NCBI RefSeq assembly: GCF_900113065.1
Contig: NZ_FOOA01000001.1
Coordinates: forward strand, 186,001 to 250,000
DNA length: 64,000 nucleotides
Direction: 5' to 3'
Origin: Aureimonas phyllosphaerae
Lineage (GTDB): Bacteria; Pseudomonadota; Alphaproteobacteria; Rhizobiales; Rhizobiaceae
Every line of letters starts with the position of its first letter. The first letter of the stretch is position 1. Of the stretch, positions 44,140 to 51,958 are shown one piece after another. A model generated the notes under the pieces. That model had not been told where the DNA came from. It made no database searches and saw only the letters and a program-made list of their open reading frames with translations. A program made the translations under genes and the position numbers.

Positions 44140-45015
44140 ATGTCTATAACCGACGCGACACCCCCCTTGGACGAATGGCGTGCCGTGCTGGCCTGGTACG
44201 AACAGGCCGGCATCTCGACCTTCGTCGGCGAGGCGCCGCGCGACCGCTTCGCGGAGACCGAGGCGGAGGCCGCGCGGCGGCGGAGCCCCGCGGCGGAGGC
44301 AAAACCGAAGCCGGCGCAGCCCCCCGCCTCGGCGACACGTCCTGCGGTCACCGCCCGCCCCGCTCCGATCGCGCCCGACGCCGATGCGAGTTCGGTGGCG
44401 GATGCGCGCGATCAGGCAGGACAGGCCCAGACGCTCGCCGAACTGCGCGAGATGCTGGCGGCCTTCACCGGCTGCGGACTTCGTCAGACAGCCAAGAACT
44501 TAGTCTTCGGCAACGGCGCCGAAGATGCGGACGTCATGTTCGTCGGCGAGGCGCCGGGGCGCGACGAGGATCTCGCGGGCGAGCCGTTTGTCGGCAAGTC
44601 GGGCCAGCTTCTCAACCGAATGCTCGCGACGATCGGAATCGAACGGGACGCGGTACGGGTCACCAATACGGTCCCCTGGCGCCCGCCTGGCAACCGCGCT
44701 CCGACACCCGCGGAGACAGAGGCCTGCCTGCCGTTCACGCTGCGCCATATCGAACTCGTGCGACCGCGGGTCGTTGTGTCGGTCGGCTCGTCGTCCGTCC
44801 GCGCATTGCTTCGCACCGACGAAGGGATCACCCGGCTGCGCGGACGCTGGCTAAGCTTGACGACCCCCGGCGGGTTGGAACTGCCGGTCCTGCCGATCCT
44901 CCATCCGGCCTTCCTCCTGCGCCAGCCGATGCAGAAGCGTCTGGCATGGCGCGACCTGCAGACGTTGCGCGAGAGGCTGGTGGAGGCTTCAACGGTCGAT
45001 CCAAATAATATGTGA
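44140..45015 (+). CDS. Family 4-type uracil-DNA glycosylase with incomplete cysteine set
   Basis: A 291-residue glycosylase with an N-terminal Ala/Pro-rich region (about 1-95) and a UDG domain: GEAPGRDED (136-144), GKSGQLLNRML, VPWRPPGNR (178-186), and the C-terminal LPILHPAFLLR. Compared with canonical family 4, two of four cluster cysteines are replaced (Phe109 and Trp180), leaving Cys112 and Cys196. Similar changes may occur in related alphaproteobacteria. Divergent from the ETF-QO gene. Confidence 0.87.
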   Translation: MSITDATPPLDEWRAVLAWYEQAGISTFVGEAPRDRFAETEAEAARRRSPAAEAKPKPAQPPASATRPAVTARPAPIAPDADASSVADARDQAGQAQTLAELREMLAAFTGCGLRQTAKNLVFGNGAEDADVMFVGEAPGRDEDLAGEPFVGKSGQLLNRMLATIGIERDAVRVTNTVPWRPPGNRAPTPAETEACLPFTLRHIELVRPRVVVSVGSSSVRALLRTDEGITRLRGRWLSLTTPGGLELPVLPILHPAFLLRQPMQKRLAWRDLQTLRERLVEASTVDPNNM

Positions 45016-45032
45016 CGCTTATCTTTTTTCGT

Positions 45033-45057
45033 GAAACCCGGGCGTGTGCCGTGCGTT
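45033..45057 (+). promoter_or_regulatory. Possible EcfG (general stress) promoter
   Basis: GAAAC (45033-45037), 16 bases, then CGTT (45054-45057) matches the alphaproteobacterial EcfG consensus GGAAC-N16/17-CGTT with one mismatch in the -35. It lies about 75 bases before the exported-protein start. Confidence 0.35.
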
Positions 45058-45070
45058 TAGGAGGCGAACC

Positions 45071-45105
45071 ACCGGTGAAGCCGGTTGCCGAAGGGAGCAA
45101 CCGGC
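45071..45105 (+). other. Leader hairpins upstream of the exported-protein gene
   Basis: A perfect 9-bp stem, GCCGGTTGC (45080-45088) with GCAACCGGC (45097-45105) and an 8-base loop CGAAGGGA, overlaps a smaller stem ACCGG/CCGGT (45071-45075 with 45081-45085). The two cannot form at once. A Shine-Dalgarno GAGGAG follows before the ATG at 45133. Confidence 0.55.
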
Positions 45106-45132
45106 GCCAGTCAACGATGAGGAGTTTCGATC

Positions 45133-45468
45133 ATGAAGACCACAGCCATGATCGCGGCCGCCCTGATCGCCACCACGGGCTTTGCAGGCTCGGCGATGGC
45201 CCAGCAGACCAAGCATGTCATGACGGGTCAGGAGAAGGCCGTTCGTTACCAGCACGACCGGCAGGAGAAGATGTGGGACCAGCAGCGCAAGCAGGGCGTA
45301 CGCTCCGCTGACAGCGCGACCTTTGGCGCCCCGAACCGGCAGAGCTATGGCCGGTCGGCAACCCAGCAGCCGGAGAATGCGGAGCCGTCCAGCTTCGGCA
45401 TTCCGGGGTCGGGGTCCGCTTTCTACAACTATCACAAGGACAGCAAGAACTGGTACTTCGGGTACTGA
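45133..45468 (+). CDS. Small exported protein of unknown function (111 aa)
   Basis: Signal peptide of about 23 residues (cleavage about SAMAQQ) followed by a Gln/Arg/Lys/Ser/Tyr-rich, probably disordered mature part ending FYNYHKDSKNWYFGY. There is no cysteine. Preceded by a structured leader and a possible stress promoter. No family is recognised. Confidence 0.7.
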   Translation: MKTTAMIAAALIATTGFAGSAMAQQTKHVMTGQEKAVRYQHDRQEKMWDQQRKQGVRSADSATFGAPNRQSYGRSATQQPENAEPSSFGIPGSGSAFYNYHKDSKNWYFGY

Positions 45469-45492
45469 CGTTCGGTTGCCTTGAACGCAAAG

Positions 45493-45523
45493 GGGGCGCG
45501 GATCATTCAGGGGTCCACGCCCC
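45493..45523. terminator. Bidirectional hairpin terminator
   Basis: GGGGCG (45493-45498) and GGATC (45500-45504) pair with GGTCC (45512-45516) and CGCCCC (45518-45523), with one C/A mismatch and a 7-base loop. TTCTTC follows on plus and CTTTGCG on minus. It sits between two convergent genes. Confidence 0.72.
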
Positions 45524-45527
45524 TTCT

Positions 45528-46478
45528 TCATGTCTGCGGCGGCGATGCGCTGCGCGCGCGGCGGCGCTCGAGGCCGAGCCTGTGCTCACGAAGGATAATG
45601 AAGACGCCTGCCGACACGACGATCGTCGCACCGATCAGCGTCGTCGGGCTGGCGACCTCATCGAACAGCGTCGCCCCGATGACGACCGCCATCAGCATGG
45701 ACGTGTACTCGAACGGCGCGATGGTGGACGCTTCGGCATAGCGGTAGCAGGCCGTCAGCAGGAGCTGACCGACGCCGCCGAAGATGCCTGCCAGAACGAG
45801 GAGCGTCGCCTGCCACGGGGTCGGCCAAACCCAGCCGAACGGAAGGCTCGCCAGCGCGATGACGCTCGAGCACAGCGAGAAATAGACCACGATCGTCGTC
45901 GTCGGCTCGGTGCGCACCAGACGACGGACCTGGATCATCGCGACCGCCGCGAAGGCCGCCCCCGCGAGCGAGGCCAGCATGCCGAGCCGCTCCTCGTTCG
46001 ACAGGGTGCCGGGGTCGAGCGAGAGGTTCGGGGCGATCACCACCACGATCCCGCACAGGCCGACGAGAACCGCGGTCCAGCGGAAGCGCCCCACCTGCTC
46101 GCGCAGGATGATCGCTGCAAAGACGACGGTCAGGAGCGGCGAGGCGTAGGAGATCGTGATCCACTCCGGATACGGCAGTCGGCCGATCGCGTAGAAGCCG
46201 AGCGCCATGGACGTCACTCCGATCGCGCCGCGCAGGAAATGCCCGCCGATGTCGCGCGTGTGGAAGGCCGTCCGCAGGGTGCCGAGCCAGCAGAGATAGG
46301 CGAGAACCGGCACCATCGCGAAGAAGGAGCGGAAGAAGACGAGTTGCCCGGCTGGAATGTCGGTACCGAGCGCCTTCAGCGAGGTCTGCATCCCCACGAA
46401 GACGGTGACCGAGACCACCTTCAGGCCGATGCCCACCATGGGCTTGAGAGCGGGCGCGTGGTGGATCGGGGCATTCAT
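45528..46478 (-). CDS. EamA/DMT family permease
   Basis: A 316-residue permease with ten helices and two EamA repeats, for example VFFRSFFAMVPVLAYL and later EYTSMLMAVVIGATLFDE. It belongs to a different EamA subfamily from the RarD-like protein in this window (helix 2 has VFFRSFFA rather than the RarD pattern). Substrates of close relatives include purines, riboflavin and S-adenosylmethionine in other bacteria, but none can be assigned. The 234 bases upstream to pepN show no extra gene. Confidence 0.86.
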   Translation of the reverse strand: MNAPIHHAPALKPMVGIGLKVVSVTVFVGMQTSLKALGTDIPAGQLVFFRSFFAMVPVLAYLCWLGTLRTAFHTRDIGGHFLRGAIGVTSMALGFYAIGRLPYPEWITISYASPLLTVVFAAIILREQVGRFRWTAVLVGLCGIVVVIAPNLSLDPGTLSNEERLGMLASLAGAAFAAVAMIQVRRLVRTEPTTTIVVYFSLCSSVIALASLPFGWVWPTPWQATLLVLAGIFGGVGQLLLTACYRYAEASTIAPFEYTSMLMAVVIGATLFDEVASPTTLIGATIVVSAGVFIILREHRLGLERRRARSASPPQT

Positions 46479-46730
46479 GGCGGCTGTTCGGCTCTAGCTG
46501 GAGCGGGCGCGGCCTTCGGCGCCACAGGCGGGGCGGGCGCCGCCATTCCCTTCGCGCAGGATGGCAGCGGGGCACTCTTAGGACGGCGGCCTTCCGCGGT
46601 CGAGGGCGGAAACCTCAGCCGCGCCTCACCTTTCGCGACGAAGGGCACCGGGGCGTGAACGCGGTTTCCCGTTGGCAAGCGCCGGCATGGCGACTATCCC
46701 CGTCGGATCGAGATGGGAAAGGCCCGAGCC

Positions 46731-49373
46731 ATGCAGCGCACCGACGACGGACAGGTGATCCGCCTTTCGGACTATCGTCCGCCCGCGTTCCGCATCCGCC
46801 ACGTCGACATGCGTTTCTCGCTGAACGATGGTCACACCGATGTCGAGACGGTGATGGAGATGGAGCGGGCTCCGGACACGGACGCCGCCGAGCCGCTGGT
46901 GCTCGACGGCGACGCGCTGACGCTCATCGCCCTCGATTGCAACGGGGTGGCGATCGGGGCCGAGCGCTTCGAGGCGACGCCGGACCGGCTGACGATCCGC
47001 GACCTGCCGCCTTCCGGACCCTTCACCCTTAGGATCGCGACGCGGCTGACGCCGGAGACCAACACGGAGCTGATGGGGCTCTACCGCTCGAACGGCGTGT
47101 GGTGCACCCAGTGCGAGGCGGAAGGTTTCCGCCGCATCACCTATTTCCTCGACCGGCCCGACGTTCTCGCCACCTACCGCGTGCGCATCGAAGCGGATCG
47201 CGAGGCAGCACCGATCCTCCTGTCGAACGGCAATCCCGGCGAACATGGCGATCTCGATGGCGGCCGGCACTATGCCGTGTGGGACGACCCGCATCCCAAG
47301 CCCTCCTACCTCTTCGCCCTCGTCGCGGGTCGGCTCGACGTCCTGACCGATACGTTCGAAACGCAGAGCGGGCGCGACGTCGATCTGGCGATCTACACGG
47401 AGCCCGGCCTCGCCGACCGCGCCGCTTATGCGATGGACGCGCTGAAACGTTCGATGGTCTGGGACGAGCGGCGCTTCGGCCGGGAATACGATCTCGACGT
47501 CTTCAACATCGTGGCAATCTCCGACTTCAACATGGGGGCGATGGAGAACAAGGGTCTCAACGTCTTCAACCACAAGTATGTGCTTCTGGCGCCGGACACG
47601 GCGACGGACGGCGACTATGCGGGCGTCGAGACCGTGATCGCCCATGAGTACTTTCACAACTGGACCGGCAACCGCATCACCTGCCGCGACTGGTTCCAGC
47701 TCTGCCTGAAGGAAGGGCTCACCGTCTATCGCGATCAGGAGTTCAGCGCCGACGAGCGCTCGCGCACCGTCAAGCGCATCGGCTCGGTGCATGGACTGAA
47801 GGCACAGCAGTTCCCGGAGGACCAAGGTCCGCTCCAGCACCCCGTCCGGCCGCGCCAGTATCGCGAGATCAACAACTTCTATACGGCGACGGTCTACGAG
47901 AAGGGCTCGGAACTCGTCCGGATGCTGGCGACGATCCTCGGTGAGGCGGGCTTTCGCGCCGGGATGGACCTGTACTTCGCCCGCCACGACGGCGACGCCG
48001 CGACGATCGAGGACTTTCTCACCTGCTTCGCGGAGGCGACCGGCACCGATCTCTCGCAGTTCGCGCTCTGGTACGATCAGGCCGGCACGCCGGAGCTTTA
48101 CGTCACCGAGCATTTCGAGGCGGGACGGCTGACCCTGTCGCTGCGCCAGAGCCTGGCGCGCGGCGCTGCCGGCACGGGCATCGAGCCGATGCACATTCCG
48201 GTTCGCTTCGGACTGGTCGGGCCCGACGGCACGGATCTCGCGGCCGAACCGACGGCGGGGACGGCCGAGGTCGAGGGCGACGTGATCCATCTCGTCACCG
48301 CGGAAGCCGAGGTCGTGTTCTCCGAACTTGCCGAGCGTCCGCGCGTGTCGATCCTGCGCGACTTCTCCGCGCCGGTCACGCTGCGCCACGAACAGGCCTA
48401 CGAGGACCGTCTTGTCCTCGCCCGCCTCGACCCCAACGGCTTCGGACGCTGGCGCGCGCTGACCGATCTCGTTGGCGAGGCCCTGCGGGCGGCCTCGATG
48501 GCGGGGGCGGGCCGCCCGGCACTCGATCCGCGCCTGATCGAAGCCGTCGTCGCGTGCGCCGCCGAGGAGCGGCTCGAGCCGGCGCTGCGGGCGCTGATGA
48601 TCGCGCTTCCCGGCGAGGCGGAGATCGCACGGCTGGTCGGCTCGAACGTCGACCCGGAAGCGATCCATCAGGCGCGCGAGGGGGCGATCGGCGCGGTTGC
48701 GACCGCCGGCGCCGAGACCTTCCGCCGGGTGCGCGACGGGCTGGAGCGTTCGAGCGGGAACTTCAGCCCCGACGCGGCGAGCGCCGGACGCCGCGCCCTG
48801 TCGAACGCGCTTCTGATGTACCTCAGCGCGGCCGACGGCACGCCGGCCCTCGCCGCCGAGGCGTTCCGCGCGGCTGACAACATGACGGATCGGATGGCGG
48901 CCGCCACCATCCTCGCCCACCGCTTCGCCGAGACGCCGGAGGCGAGCGAGGCGCTCGATCGCTTCTACGCCGACTACGCGCACGACCCGCTTGTCCTCGA
49001 CAAGTGGTTCACGCTCCGCGCGACGGTGCCGTCCGATGCGACGCTCGACACAGTCCGGGACCTCGCCGCCCATCCGAAGTTCTCCATGGCCAATCCCAAC
49101 CGCGCGCGGGCCCTGATCGGCGGGTTCGCGACCGGCAATCCGCGCGTTTTCCATCAGAAGGACGGCGCCGGCTACCGCTGGACGGCGGAGCGGCTCGGCG
49201 AGCTCGACCGGCTCAACCCGCAGACCGCCGCGCGGCTGGCCACCGCCTTCCGGTCCTGGCGCTCCTTCGAGCCCGTCCGGCAGGAGCAGGCGCGCGCGGC
49301 GCTGTCGGCCCTGGCGAGCCGGCCCGAGCTGTCGCGGGACCTTCGCGACATCCTCGACCGCACGCTCTCGTGA
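46731..49373 (+). CDS. pepN: Aminopeptidase N
   Basis: Zinc metallopeptidase of family M1 that removes N-terminal residues in the cytoplasm. The exopeptidase motif GAMEN is at about 269-273 and the zinc site HEYFH at 305-309, with the third ligand Glu in KEGLT about 20 residues on. The length of about 880 residues fits gammaproteobacterial-type PepN. Two in-frame ATGs (46713 and 46731) are possible; the second has a better GGGAAAGG ribosome site. Confidence 0.95.
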   Translation: MQRTDDGQVIRLSDYRPPAFRIRHVDMRFSLNDGHTDVETVMEMERAPDTDAAEPLVLDGDALTLIALDCNGVAIGAERFEATPDRLTIRDLPPSGPFTLRIATRLTPETNTELMGLYRSNGVWCTQCEAEGFRRITYFLDRPDVLATYRVRIEADREAAPILLSNGNPGEHGDLDGGRHYAVWDDPHPKPSYLFALVAGRLDVLTDTFETQSGRDVDLAIYTEPGLADRAAYAMDALKRSMVWDERRFGREYDLDVFNIVAISDFNMGAMENKGLNVFNHKYVLLAPDTATDGDYAGVETVIAHEYFHNWTGNRITCRDWFQLCLKEGLTVYRDQEFSADERSRTVKRIGSVHGLKAQQFPEDQGPLQHPVRPRQYREINNFYTATVYEKGSELVRMLATILGEAGFRAGMDLYFARHDGDAATIEDFLTCFAEATGTDLSQFALWYDQAGTPELYVTEHFEAGRLTLSLRQSLARGAAGTGIEPMHIPVRFGLVGPDGTDLAAEPTAGTAEVEGDVIHLVTAEAEVVFSELAERPRVSILRDFSAPVTLRHEQAYEDRLVLARLDPNGFGRWRALTDLVGEALRAASMAGAGRPALDPRLIEAVVACAAEERLEPALRALMIALPGEAEIARLVGSNVDPEAIHQAREGAIGAVATAGAETFRRVRDGLERSSGNFSPDAASAGRRALSNALLMYLSAADGTPALAAEAFRAADNMTDRMAAATILAHRFAETPEASEALDRFYADYAHDPLVLDKWFTLRATVPSDATLDTVRDLAAHPKFSMANPNRARALIGGFATGNPRVFHQKDGAGYRWTAERLGELDRLNPQTAARLATAFRSWRSFEPVRQEQARAALSALASRPELSRDLRDILDRTLS

Positions 49374-49593
49374 CGAGGGGATGAAAAGTTTCGCGGAAAT
49401 GGTTTGTTAACCACAGTCTGCGAAAGCTGCGGATAACCCCTGTTGATCCCGTGCAACAATCAGAAATCGGGATTGCATCCGCTCCCCTCGCTCGCTCCGC
49501 GGTTCTGGACAAGCGAGTCCCCGTCTGATTCATTAACGCTCGGATTCGGGCTTGCGGCGCCCGGGTCGCATGCGGCGACGAGGGATGGGATTG

Positions 49594-51945
49594 ATGGGTT
49601 CGGACGCGACAAGCGCTCCGGCACGGGATGACTCATCCCTTGCCACGGAGAGATTGACGACCCTCCTGCAGCGCATCCGGCGCCGCATTCCCCAGCCGGG
49701 GCTGGATCGGATCGCCGAACTCGAACCCATCCTGCGACGGGCCATCCCGGTCTTCGTCATCGGCTTCCTCATGGTGATCGCCGTCGTGCTTCTGGCGGCG
49801 CTGATCGAGGAGCGAGACGCCATGGAAGAGCGCGCCAGCGAGGATCTTCGCATCACCGCCAGCCTTCTGCGGGCCGAGGACGCGGCGCTGGATTCGCGCA
49901 CCGACGACGCGGCGACCCGCGCGCAGATCCTCGTCAACAGCGCCCTGCCCGTATCCTCGAAGGCCAAGGGCCTCATCGCGATGATCGCCGACAAGGACGG
50001 CCGTGTCGTCGCCACGACGCCCGGCCACGAAGGCAAACTCGGCGCCGACATCGGCTCGCTGGTTGACGGCGGCCAGCCGCTTCTCGTATTCGGCGAGCGC
50101 GCGGGCGTCATGGAGGTGACGTGGGGCGGCGAGGACGCGATGGCGTCGGCTGCGCTTCTGTCCGGGCCGCTCGGCAGCGTCGTCCTCATCCGCGAGGAGG
50201 CGCATATCTTCGCCGACTGGCGCAAATCCGTCTCCCTCAACGTGACGCTGTTCTGCGTGACAGCCCTGGTGCTTCTCGCCATCCTCGTCGCCTACTTCCG
50301 CCAGGCGACCCATGCGGTGGCGGCCGACCGCCTGCTCGGCGAGCAGCATCACCGGGTCGAAACCGCCCTATCCCGCGGCCGCTGCGGCCTGTGGGACTGG
50401 GACCTGTCGCGTGGGCGCATGTTCTGGTCGCGCTCGATGTACGAGATGCTCGGCCTGCCGCCGCGCGACGGGGTCCTATCCTTCGCGGAGGTCTCGAACC
50501 TCCTGCATCCCGACGACGGCTCCTTCTTCGAGTTCGCTCGCCAGATCGCCTCGGGCAGCGTCGGCAACATCGAGCGCTCGTTCCGGATGCGCCATGTCGA
50601 CGGACAGTATCTTTGGCTGCGCGCCCGCGCCGAGATCGTCCGCAACCCCGACAACGACATCCACCTGATCGGCGTCGCGGTCGACATCAGCGAGAACCAC
50701 ATCCTCGCCCGCATGACGGACGAGGCGAACCTCCGCCTCCAGAACGCGGTCGAGAACATCTCCGAGACCTTCGTCCTGTGGGATGCCGACCACCGGCTTG
50801 TCCTCTGCAACACCAAGTACCAGGAGGTCTTCGGCCTGACGGACCAGGACGTGCGCCCGGGCACCCCGTTCGAGGCGGTGCGCGCCAAGGCCCGCCGCCC
50901 GATCGAGGAGCGCAAGCTGACCAGCCCGAGCTTCGTCTACGGCGAGCGCGCGACCGAGACGCTGCTGGCGGACGGGCGCTGGCTGCAGGTGTCCGAGCGC
51001 GTCACCGGCGACGGCAGCCACGTGTCGATCGGCACCGACGTGACGCAGCTGAAGGTCCATCAGGAGCGCCTGTCGGACTCCGAGCGCCGCCTGATGGCGA
51101 CGATCAACGACCTGTCCACAGCCCGCCGCGACGCCGAGGCCAAGGCGCGACAGCTTGCCGAGCTCAACCGCAACTACATGATCGAGAAGGAGCGCGCCGA
51201 GAGCGCGAACCAGGCGAAGACGACGTTCCTCGCCAACATGAGCCACGAACTGCGTACGCCGCTCAACGCCATCATCGGCTTCTCGGAGATCATGCGCGAG
51301 GAGAGCTTCGGCCCGATCGGCAACGGCAAGTATACCGAATACGCCTCTGACATCCACCAGAGTGGCCACTACCTCCTGAAGCTGATCAACGACATCCTCG
51401 ACATGTCGAAGATCGAGGCGGGCCGGCTGGCTCTCGCCAACGAGGCGATCGACCTGCCGGCGATCCTCGCCGAGGCGGTGCGGATCGTCGGGGTGCCCGC
51501 CAATGCCAAGGCGCTCACGATCGGCGTCGAGATGCCGGACGTCCTGCCGCTGAGCGGCGACCGCCGAGCGACGAAGCAGATCCTCCTCAACCTCCTCGCC
51601 AACGCGGTGAAGTTCACCGCGCCCGGCGGCGACGTGCGCGTGCGCACCCGACTGCGCGGCGCCCACGCCGTCATCACCATCGTCGACAACGGCATCGGCA
51701 TTCCGCGCGAGTCGCTCAAAAGCCTCGGCAAGCCGTTCGAGCAGGTCGAGAACGAGTTGACGCGCACCCACAAGGGCACCGGCCTTGGCCTTGCCATCGC
51801 GCGCTCGCTGATCGAACTGCAGGGCGGCACGATGTCGATCACCTCCCGCCCCGGGCGCGGGACCGCCGTCAGCTTCCGCCTGCCCTGCCCCGACTGCGCG
51901 AGCGCTTCGGCCGAGCAGGCGGCGCTTCTCTCCCGCGCCGCCTGA
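49594..51945 (+). CDS. PleC/PdhS-like PAS-domain histidine kinase
   Basis: Inner-membrane hybrid sensor of the DivJ/PleC/PdhS type. TM1 is near residues 50-75, a periplasmic domain follows, and TM2 is near 217-238. Two PAS folds lie between. The H-box is [19 protein letters not shown] with His551, and the ATP lid has DNGIGIP and GTGLGLAI. Members control cell polarity through the DivK and PleD regulators. Assignment to PleC is by homology and position between pepN and glnE. The start ATG at 49594 has a GAGGG site about 10 bases upstream. TTAA-containing half-sites occur in the upstream region but no full CtrA box. Confidence 0.84.
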   Translation: MGSDATSAPARDDSSLATERLTTLLQRIRRRIPQPGLDRIAELEPILRRAIPVFVIGFLMVIAVVLLAALIEERDAMEERASEDLRITASLLRAEDAALDSRTDDAATRAQILVNSALPVSSKAKGLIAMIADKDGRVVATTPGHEGKLGADIGSLVDGGQPLLVFGERAGVMEVTWGGEDAMASAALLSGPLGSVVLIREEAHIFADWRKSVSLNVTLFCVTALVLLAILVAYFRQATHAVAADRLLGEQHHRVETALSRGRCGLWDWDLSRGRMFWSRSMYEMLGLPPRDGVLSFAEVSNLLHPDDGSFFEFARQIASGSVGNIERSFRMRHVDGQYLWLRARAEIVRNPDNDIHLIGVAVDISENHILARMTDEANLRLQNAVENISETFVLWDADHRLVLCNTKYQEVFGLTDQDVRPGTPFEAVRAKARRPIEERKLTSPSFVYGERATETLLADGRWLQVSERVTGDGSHVSIGTDVTQLKVHQERLSDSERRLMATINDLSTARRDAEAKARQLAELNRNYMIEKERAESANQAKTTFLANMSHELRTPLNAIIGFSEIMREESFGPIGNGKYTEYASDIHQSGHYLLKLINDILDMSKIEAGRLALANEAIDLPAILAEAVRIVGVPANAKALTIGVEMPDVLPLSGDRRATKQILLNLLANAVKFTAPGGDVRVRTRLRGAHAVITIVDNGIGIPRESLKSLGKPFEQVENELTRTHKGTGLGLAIARSLIELQGGTMSITSRPGRGTAVSFRLPCPDCASASAEQAALLSRAA

Positions 51946-51958
51946 GGCTCTTCAGGCG
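51939..51958. terminator. Hairpin spanning two convergent stop codons
   Basis: CGCCTGA (51939-51945) pairs with TCAGGCG (51952-51958) around a 6-base loop. The stem includes the TGA of the kinase gene and the stop of glnE. No T-tract follows. Confidence 0.5.

Noticed and set aside
49374-49593. CtrA box upstream of the PleC-like kinase
   Set aside because: TTAAC half-sites occur singly. No TTAA-N7-TTAA pair was found.
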